A stretch of 10,244 nt of DNA from Clostridium sp. CAG:440. GTDB lineage: Bacteria > Bacillota > Clostridia > TANB77 > CAG-508. This document shows positions 6,939 to 10,244 of the stretch, piece after piece. The notes under the pieces are model-generated. The model was given only the letters and a program-made list of their open reading frames with translations. It was not told the DNA's origin and ran no database searches. The position numbers and the translations under genes were made by a program. The DNA is taken from NCBI GenBank assembly GCA_000437215.1, contig FR898627.1, positions 1 through 10,244 of the forward strand. The letters are read 5' to 3'. Position 1 is the stretch's first letter. Each line of letters begins with the position of its first letter.

Positions 6939-6983
6939 TGTCTAAATTGTACAGTCTATGATTGTGATGTACAATTTAGACAT
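6938..6983. repeat. 16-bp perfect inverted repeat, att-like dyad
   Basis: The arms are 6938-6953 (ATGTCTAAATTGTACA) and 6968-6983, perfect over 16 bp, around a 14-nt centre. It begins at the last base of the recombinase stop codon. No T run follows, so it is not a simple terminator. The 14-bp motif TGTCTAAATTGTAC of the left arm recurs with two mismatches at 7077-7090 beside the host junction. The 46-bp size and two-fold symmetry fit a serine-recombinase attachment site; its role is inferred. Confidence 0.65.
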
Positions 6984-7029
6984 GAATAAAGTTATTGATT
7001 TATAAGGATAATTTAAAATAGAAAAAATA

Positions 7030-7057
7030 AAAATTGAAAAATTGCTTTTTCAATTTT
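7030..7057 (+). terminator. AT-rich hairpin after the recombinase operon
   Basis: Perfect 12-bp arms AAAATTGAAAAA (7030-7041) and TTTTTCAATTTT (7046-7057) with loop TTGC. The right arm ends in four T but is followed by A-rich DNA, so it is a weak intrinsic terminator at best. It lies 91 bp after the second recombinase and before the oppositely oriented carboxypeptidase fragment. Confidence 0.45.
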
Positions 7058-7076
7058 AAAAAATTTAAAATTTTTG

Positions 7077-7099
7077 TGTCTTTATTGTACCTTGTAATC
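7077..7099. other. Element/chromosome junction (attachment site half)
   Basis: TGTCTTTATTGTAC (7077-7090) repeats the arm motif of the dyad at 6938-6983. Reading the carboxypeptidase on the minus strand, similarity to the family runs through S-A-N-D (D codon 7099-7097) and then changes to Y-K-V-Q and a stop at 7082. In the dyad the arm ends about 8 bp from the centre; the same distance here falls on 7097-7099, exactly where the protein similarity ends. The crossover is therefore placed near 7097-7099. Confidence 0.6.
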
Positions 7100-7538
7100 A
7101 TTTGCAGATACAACACATATAGCTTTTAACATTTCATCTACAGATAAAGTTTCTCTTGGGTCAAGCCAAATTTGTGATCCACCCATAGAAGAAGCATTTT
7201 CTGAACAATTAATTTGGTCAGTTAAAGATAATTTTCCTTGTTCAATTTGTTCCATAATTAGTAAAACACTCATTATTTTTGTTACTGAAGCAGGACGTAA
7301 CTTTTCATGAATATTATGGGAATATAGAATTTGCCCGAGTTGATTGTTCTATTAGTATAGCAGATGCTGACTCTAAGCTTAGTGAATTATTGTCATCTGG
7401 TGTAGATGCTGTTTGTATACTAGATGAATTATTTGACCAAACATATGCAGTTTGCTTTGCAAATGATAGACATGTAAAAGATAATATTAATATTAAACAT
7501 ATATTAAAACAAATAAAGTATTTAACAATTGATTTCAT
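7082..7538 (-). pseudogene. D-alanyl-D-alanine carboxypeptidase (DacF/DacB type), N-terminal part, interrupted and frameshifted
   Basis: The ATG at 7538 has GGAGG seven bases upstream. A signal peptide (about residues 1-27, ICLILILSF core) leads to E-S-A-S-A-I-L-I-E. The frame then meets CGG at 7337-7335 and would stop at 7316-7314; skipping the C gives T-G-Q-I-L-Y-S-H-N and the rest of the family sequence. In this corrected frame the catalytic S84-V-T-K87 motif and the S144-A-N146 motif are present. After D147 the similarity stops and four foreign codons lead to TAA at 7082, so the KTG motif and the C-terminal domain are missing. These enzymes trim the terminal D-Ala of peptidoglycan stem peptides outside the membrane; DacF and DacB act in spore cortex formation. 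As it stands the product cannot be active. Excision of the element would be needed to restore it, plus a +1 shift at CGG. Confidence 0.85.
7334..7337 (-). other. +1 frameshift site CGGG in the carboxypeptidase gene
   Basis: Minus-strand context ACT CGG GCA. The zero frame continues to a nearby TAA; moving one base on at the C gives GGG CAA ATT and the family sequence TGQILY. The glycine gained is the typical residue after S/N-T in this family (N-T-G-K-V-L-Y is common). Confidence 0.75.
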
Positions 7539-7558
7539 AAAAAAACCTCCATATAAGT

Positions 7559-7586
7559 TTTATACATATTATGCTTAAAAAAGCAA
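7559..7586 (-). promoter_or_regulatory. Probable promoter of the carboxypeptidase gene
   Basis: On the minus strand, TTGCTT (7586-7581) and TATAAA (7564-7559) are separated by 16 bp, about 20 bp upstream of the ATG. It lies in the 79-bp gap after the VanW-domain gene. A sporulation-sigma pattern was not evident. Confidence 0.4.
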
Positions 7587-7617
7587 AAATAGAAGAAAAC
7601 ATATATGGAAAATTTAG

Positions 7618-8351
7618 TTAAGATAATTGAAGTAATTTTATGGTAACATCATTTTGACTACATGATGCTTTAATTTTAATTTTTTTACCTGAATTATTTT
7701 TAAATTTTAAATCATAACTACCTGTGGCAACTGCAGCATCTTTACCATTTTGAATATAAGGAACTTTGTTACTATGAGAATGTCTTTCAGTAATGACTAA
7801 TGAAGGTGCATTAAGTATGGCATTATACAATGTAGTACTTACTTGGCAATTACCACCACCAAGACCTTTTTTCTTTTTTCCGGTTTGCATCAAAAATATC
7901 AGCTTCTTCATAGCCCTTAGCGGTAGTTGCAGGACCTACAGTATTACAAAAAGAAAATTCAGCCCCATTTTCAACCAATGTATCATTTAAAGTAGAACAA
8001 GTAATAGAAATATTTTTTTGCCTAGAACTATCTTTGGTTACAATTTTTGTGGTAAAAGATGAAATTTCTTCTTCTTTATATTCTGGGGTATTGTCTCCTG
8101 TAAGATTTTTAGTTATATTAGTTTCATTTAAACCTGCTGATGTATTATTTTCTATTTCTTTAGTAGTATTTTGGTTTGATGTATTTGTATTATTTGTAGA
8201 TGTATTATTTCCGAACATTTTTTGTAGTTTCGGTTTTGCTTGCTTGATAATTTGTTTTATTCTCATTTTTATTTTTATTGAAAAAAAAGATTGCAACAAC
8301 AATAGCTATAATAATTATAGCACCAATAATAATCCAATATTTATTTTTCAT
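7618..8351 (-). CDS. Membrane-anchored VanW-domain protein, readable only with two +1 frameshifts
   Basis: The ATG at 8351 follows AAGGTGAT. The zero frame encodes a membrane helix (about residues 5-24, YWIIIGAIIIIAIVV core) and a basic Lys/Asn stretch, then reaches CGG at 8213-8211 and TAA at 8207. Skipping the C continues into an Asn/Thr-rich linker and the start of a VanW domain (GAEFSFCNTVGPAT), until CGG at 7882-7880 and TAA at 7852. Skipping that C gives G-K-K-K-K-G-L-G-G-G-N-C-Q-V-S-T-T-L-Y-N-A, the VanW signature, and a normal end. Total length is 734 bases, that is 243 codons, a stop and two extra bases. VanW domains occur in cell-envelope proteins and some vancomycin-resistance clusters; their activity is unknown. 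No G5 domain follows. It could be a pseudogene, but both breaks are the same kind and site type. Confidence 0.8.
7879..7882 (-). other. +1 frameshift site CGGA (second) in the VanW-domain gene
   Basis: Minus-strand context AAC CGG AAA. The zero frame goes on to three Trp codons and TAA at 7852-7850. Skipping C7882 gives GGA AAA AAG and leads directly into the GGGNCQVSTTLYNA signature. Confidence 0.75.
8210..8213 (-). other. +1 frameshift site CGGA (first) in the VanW-domain gene
   Basis: Minus-strand context GTT CGG AAA TAA: the zero frame stops two codons after CGG, at residue 49. Skipping C8213 gives GGA AAT AAT and the Asn/Thr-rich linker that leads to the VanW domain. The only membrane anchor is in the frame before this site, so the shift joins anchor and domain. 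Confidence 0.7.
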
Positions 8352-8392
8352 ATAATCACCTTAGAATAGTATAACCAAAAAAATGAAAAATA

Positions 8393-8421
8393 TTGACAAT
8401 TAACAAAAATAAAAGTATAAT
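8393..8421 (+). promoter_or_regulatory. Perfect-consensus sigma-A promoter
   Basis: TTGACA (8393-8398), 17-bp spacer, TATAAT (8416-8421), both hexamers matching consensus exactly. It drives the small membrane protein at 8453. On the other strand a TATACT at 8375-8370 could serve the VanW gene, so the two genes diverge from a shared 101-bp region. Confidence 0.85.
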
Positions 8422-8452
8422 ATAAATGTATTGTGTAAAAGGAGAGATTACA

Positions 8453-8620
8453 ATGATTGCAAAAAATTGGAAAAAAATTGGAATGTTAATTTTAATAATT
8501 GCATGTGTATTCAATGTAATGGGAAAATTAATAAATAAATTATCCCTTAACAAAGAAATGTTATCATCAGCACAATATGTTTATGAACAAAATCAAAAAA
8601 ATGAAAATAAAGCACAATAA
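8453..8620 (+). CDS. Small single-pass membrane protein, unknown function
   Basis: 55 residues. The ATG at 8453 has AAAGGAG eight bases upstream. Residues about 9-25 (IGMLILIIACVFNVMGK) form one membrane helix preceded by K-N-W-K-K, so the short N-terminus is probably inside. The C-terminal 30 residues are polar (L-S-L-N-K-E-M-L-S-S-A-Q-Y-V-Y-E-Q-N) with a plausible amphipathic helix. No family is recognised. It has a perfect-consensus promoter and so is probably strongly expressed. It is not obviously linked in function with rpmE, which has its own promoter. Confidence 0.6.
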   Translation: MIAKNWKKIGMLILIIACVFNVMGKLINKLSLNKEMLSSAQYVYEQNQKNENKAQ

Positions 8621-8623
8621 TAC

Positions 8624-8652
8624 TTGAAAAATATTTAAAAATATGTTATTAT
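8624..8652 (+). promoter_or_regulatory. Promoter of rpmE
   Basis: TTGAAA (8624-8629), 17-bp spacer, TATTAT (8647-8652) with an extended -10 TGT just before it. The leader to the rpmE ATG is about 38 bases and contains AGAGGTGA as ribosome site. Confidence 0.7.
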
Positions 8653-8697
8653 AAACAACAGTCAAGTTATTAAGCGATGAGAAAGAGGTGAACTTAA

Positions 8698-8895
8698 ATG
8701 AAAGAAGGAATACATCCAGAATATAACCAAACAACAATCACATGTGCATGTGGTAATGTTTTAGAAGTTGGTTCAACAAAAAAAGATATTAAAGTAGACG
8801 TATGCTCAAAATGTCATCCATACTGGACAGGAAACACAAGACAAGACAAAATTGGAGGAAGAGCAGAAAAATTCAGAAACAAATATGGACTATAA
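8698..8895 (+). CDS. rpmE: Ribosomal protein L31, zinc-binding form
   Basis: 65 residues, the normal L31 length. The start at 8698 has AGAGGTGA about seven bases upstream. The family opening MKEGIHPEY is followed by C16-x-C18 and C36-x2-C39 (VCSKCHPYWTG), the four zinc ligands of the Cys-containing L31 type, and by the family ending GGRAEKFRNKYG. L31 sits on the large subunit and bridges to the small one. It has its own promoter and a terminator directly after it, so it forms a single-gene unit. The zinc-free paralogue used under zinc limitation is not in the window. Confidence 0.97.
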   Translation: MKEGIHPEYNQTTITCACGNVLEVGSTKKDIKVDVCSKCHPYWTGNTRQDKIGGRAEKFRNKYGL

Positions 8896-8899
8896 TAAC

Positions 8900-8925
8900 A
8901 AAAAAGAGTTTAAGGCTCTTTTTTT
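8900..8925 (+). terminator. Intrinsic terminator of rpmE
   Basis: The A-run plus GAG (8900-8908) pairs with CTC plus the T-run (8916-8924) over a 7-nt loop. The T tract continues to 8925 and again after one A. It begins five bases after the rpmE stop. Confidence 0.85.
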
Positions 8926-8962
8926 ATTTTTTAAAAAACTATGCAACAATAAAATAAAATGA

Positions 8963-8968
8963 TATAAT
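8963..8968 (+). promoter_or_regulatory. Likely -10 box for the DUF4116 gene
   Basis: TATAAT at 8963-8968 lies 54 bp before the ATG at 9023. No good -35 is seen at 17 bp (TATGCA at 8940-8945), so only the -10 is called. Confidence 0.45.
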
Positions 8969-9022
8969 GTAGAAAACAAATAAATCATTTTAATAAAAAA
9001 GGAAGAGGGCAGAAATATACAA

Positions 9023-9532
9023 ATGGAAATAGAAGATGTAATAAAAAATAAAGATGATAAAGAATTTGTATTAAAAGCAGTACAAGAAAAAGGAAAATTA
9101 TTAGAATTTGCATCAGAAAGATTACAAAATGACAAAGAAGTAGTAATAGAAGCTTTAAAACAAGATGGAGAAGCAGCTGAATTTATATCTGATGAATTAA
9201 AAGACGATAAAGAGATAATGATGTTAGCAATAAAAGGAGCCCCATGGACTGCATGTTATGCATCTGAAAATTTAAGAGCAGACAAAGACATAATATTGGA
9301 AAGTGTAAAAACATATGGACAAACATTATATTATGCAAGTCAAGAATTAAGAGATGATGAAGATGTGGTAAGAGCAGCAGTAACTAACAAAGGGTTAATA
9401 ATAAAATATGCAAGTTTGCGTTTAAGAGACCAAGAAGATATAGCTGAAATAGCGGTAAAACAAAACAAAGAAAGCTACCACTTTTTAAGTGCAAGGCTAA
9501 AACAAGATGAGCAAATAAAAGCCTTACTTTAA
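9023..9532 (+). CDS. DUF4116 repeat protein
   Basis: 169 residues made of six near-regular 25-residue repeats and the start of a seventh. Each repeat follows D-K-E/D-x-V-L-x-A-V-x(2-5)-G-x2-L-x-Y/F-A-S-x-x-L-R/K-x-D, for example KEFVLKAVQEKGKLLEFASE and KDIILESVKTYGQTLYYASQ. This matches the DUF4116 family. Each unit is probably a helical hairpin, so the protein should be an all-helical solenoid, likely for protein binding; no enzyme residues or membrane segments are seen. The ribosome site is a GAGGG about 13 bases from the ATG, further than usual. Its stop overlaps the stop region of ytaF (9529-9532), so the two genes converge with no spacer. Function unknown. Confidence 0.8.
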   Translation: MEIEDVIKNKDDKEFVLKAVQEKGKLLEFASERLQNDKEVVIEALKQDGEAAEFISDELKDDKEIMMLAIKGAPWTACYASENLRADKDIILESVKTYGQTLYYASQELRDDEDVVRAAVTNKGLIIKYASLRLRDQEDIAEIAVKQNKESYHFLSARLKQDEQIKALL

Positions 9533-10185
9533 AACAGTTTTAATATACCTATACAAATTAATAAAATACTAGATAATATTGACCAAATATTGTCTGGTAT
9601 TTTGCTTATTTTATTAATTTTTCTTCCTAAAAAAGTTCCAAATATTAAAAAGCATAGTTGAAAGCAACTAACAAAAAAGGGAAAAATGTTAGACTCAATA
9701 CCAATCATACTAGAGCCAGTTCCAATACAAAAACTATCTAAAGAAAGAGCTAATCCTAAAAAGATAGCCTCTTTAGAATCAATTTTTTTTGAATTATCAA
9801 AATCAGAATAATTAGGATTTTTAATAATTTGAATTGTTATTCCCAAACATCTTATAAATAATTTATAGATTTTTTCTTTATTTTTCTTAAAATTAGAAGA
9901 AGGTAAATATTCTGTATTTTTAGATTTCTTAAGTGATTGAAACATCATAAAAATTCCCATACTAATTAAAATAATGCTACCAATAATGTTAGTTATATTA
10001 GTAGAAAAAATATTTTTTATGCTATTTCCAATCCATATAGAAAAAGAAGTTATAGCAAAAGAAATTACAAATAAAATTAAATTTGCTATATAAGATATTC
10101 GAGTTTCCTTTATTCCATATGTAATTCCAATTCCAAGAGAATCTATACTACTTGAAATAGCAAGAAAAATAATATTAATTAACAT
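9529..10185 (-). CDS. ytaF: Sporulation membrane protein YtaF (MntP/YtaF family)
   Basis: 218 residues. The start at 10185 has AGAGGTG about five bases upstream; a longer frame to 10224 lacks a ribosome site. The family opening IIFLAISSSIDSLGIGITYG has the conserved S-x-D-S/A-L/F-x-V/I-G motif. It is repeated in the second half as GLALSLDSFCIGTG (about 155-168), the inverted repeat typical of this MntP-like fold. There are about six membrane helices: 1-20, 27-45, 54-73, 155-172, 176-197 and 202-218. The Asp in each SxD motif would sit in the membrane core and could bind a metal ion. YtaF is a forespore-associated membrane protein in spore formers and related to manganese exporters; its transport substrate is not proven. 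It ends head-to-head with the DUF4116 gene. It probably follows another minus-strand gene ending 19 bp upstream. Confidence 0.85.
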   Translation of the reverse strand: MLINIIFLAISSSIDSLGIGITYGIKETRISYIANLILFVISFAITSFSIWIGNSIKNIFSTNITNIIGSIILISMGIFMMFQSLKKSKNTEYLPSSNFKKNKEKIYKLFIRCLGITIQIIKNPNYSDFDNSKKIDSKEAIFLGLALSLDSFCIGTGSSMIGIESNIFPFFVSCFQLCFLIFGTFLGRKINKISKIPDNIWSILSSILLICIGILKLF

Positions 10186-10204
10186 AATAACACCTCTTAA
10201 TATG

Positions 10205-10243
10205 TTATGCAAAAAAATTGCCAACGGTTCCGGGTTTAAATGG
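10205..10243 (-). CDS. Possible C-terminal tail of a gene upstream of ytaF (partial)
   Basis: Read on the minus strand from the edge, one frame gives P-F-K-P-G-T-V-G-N-F-F-A and a stop at 10207-10205, 19 bases before the ytaF ATG. The higher GC here suggests coding sequence. Twelve residues are too few to name the protein, and the extended ytaF frame is also open across this piece. Confidence 0.3.
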   Translation of the reverse strand, partial: PFKPGTVGNFFA

Positions 10244-10244
10244 C

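Larger units (their letters stand above)
1914..7098 (+). mobile_element. Integration module of an integrative element inserted in a D,D-carboxypeptidase gene (left end not seen)
   Basis: A co-directional run of sigma-like, HTH_16-like, small and HTH proteins, TnpW-like protein and two large serine recombinases ends just before a broken host gene at about 7097. This gene set is typical of clostridial integrative or mobilizable elements of the Tn4451 type. No relaxase, conjugation or resistance genes are visible. The missing 3' half of the interrupted gene does not appear to the left, so the element probably runs beyond position 1 and the genes at 2-1629 may be cargo; a rearranged left flank is the alternative. 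The given start is only the first supported part. Confidence 0.7.

Noticed and set aside
6938..6983. Intrinsic terminator of the recombinase operon
   Set aside because: The stem is long but no T run follows and the loop is 14 nt; the repeat of its arm at the junction fits an att-type site better.
7279..7578. Plus-strand open frame of 99 codons
   Set aside because: It lies opposite the carboxypeptidase signal peptide and N-terminus, which has a good ribosome site and clear family motifs; the plus frame has neither.
7334..8213. Three independent sequencing errors
   Set aside because: Not excluded, but three errors all adding one C exactly in front of GGR, with every in-frame CGG of the window affected, is unlikely by chance. 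Kept as the main alternative in the finding.
8034..8369. Plus-strand open frame of 111 codons, very hydrophobic
   Set aside because: It is the antisense of the Asn/Thr-rich linker and membrane anchor of the VanW gene; hydrophobicity arises from the complement of Asn/Lys codons.
8890..9135. Minus-strand open frame over the start of the DUF4116 gene
   Set aside because: It covers the rpmE terminator and DUF4116 promoter on the opposite strand and has no family similarity.
10208..10244. tRNA fragment at the right edge (GGTTCCGGG looks like a T-arm)
   Set aside because: No matching stem or CCA-side structure can be built from the few bases present.
1..10244. CRISPR array or riboswitch
   Set aside because: No regularly spaced repeats of CRISPR size and no recognisable riboswitch core were seen on either strand.

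Overview
The window is very AT-rich DNA with strong GGAGG-type ribosome binding sites, some TTG starts and almost exclusively AGA/AAA-rich coding. A YtaF-type sporulation membrane protein, a Spo0A-like regulator and a DacF/DacB-type D,D-carboxypeptidase fragment point to a spore-forming (or formerly spore-forming) low-GC Firmicute of the Clostridia. The species cannot be named from the sequence.

Layout. (1) 1-1701: a radical SAM protein cut by the left edge and fused to a receiver that has lost its phosphorylation residues. It converges on a minus-strand Spo0A-like response regulator, and the two share a bidirectional terminator. (2) 1702-7098: the integration end of a mobile element. It holds a leader with repeats and hairpins, a short sigma-70-like protein, an HTH_16-type protein, three small or HTH proteins, a TnpW-like protein and two overlapping large serine recombinases of the TnpX type. 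(3) About 7077-7098: the element/chromosome junction, which lies inside a D,D-carboxypeptidase gene. The rest of that gene is not in the window, so the element probably continues leftwards past the edge and the radical SAM and Spo0A-like genes may be its cargo. (4) 7097-10244: chromosomal genes. These are the interrupted carboxypeptidase, a VanW-domain protein, a small membrane protein, ribosomal protein L31 (rpmE), a DUF4116 repeat protein and ytaF.

The most unusual signal is translational. The carboxypeptidase and VanW genes can be read only with one and two +1 frameshifts respectively. Each shift falls exactly at a CGG codon followed by A or G. Skipping the C gives a GGA or GGG glycine codon and restores a family-typical protein. 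I found no other in-frame CGG codon in any gene of the window. This suggests that CGG is not read as ordinary arginine here but provokes a +1 shift or is decoded as a four-base glycine codon (CGGR). Sequence errors or gene decay remain possible.

Working model: the sigma/HTH module controls the element's genes and the paired recombinases act at dyad sites next to the junction. Integration truncates a cell-wall (possibly spore-cortex) gene between its SxN and KTG motifs. This resembles the developmentally excised elements that interrupt sporulation genes in other spore formers, but excision is inferred, not shown.
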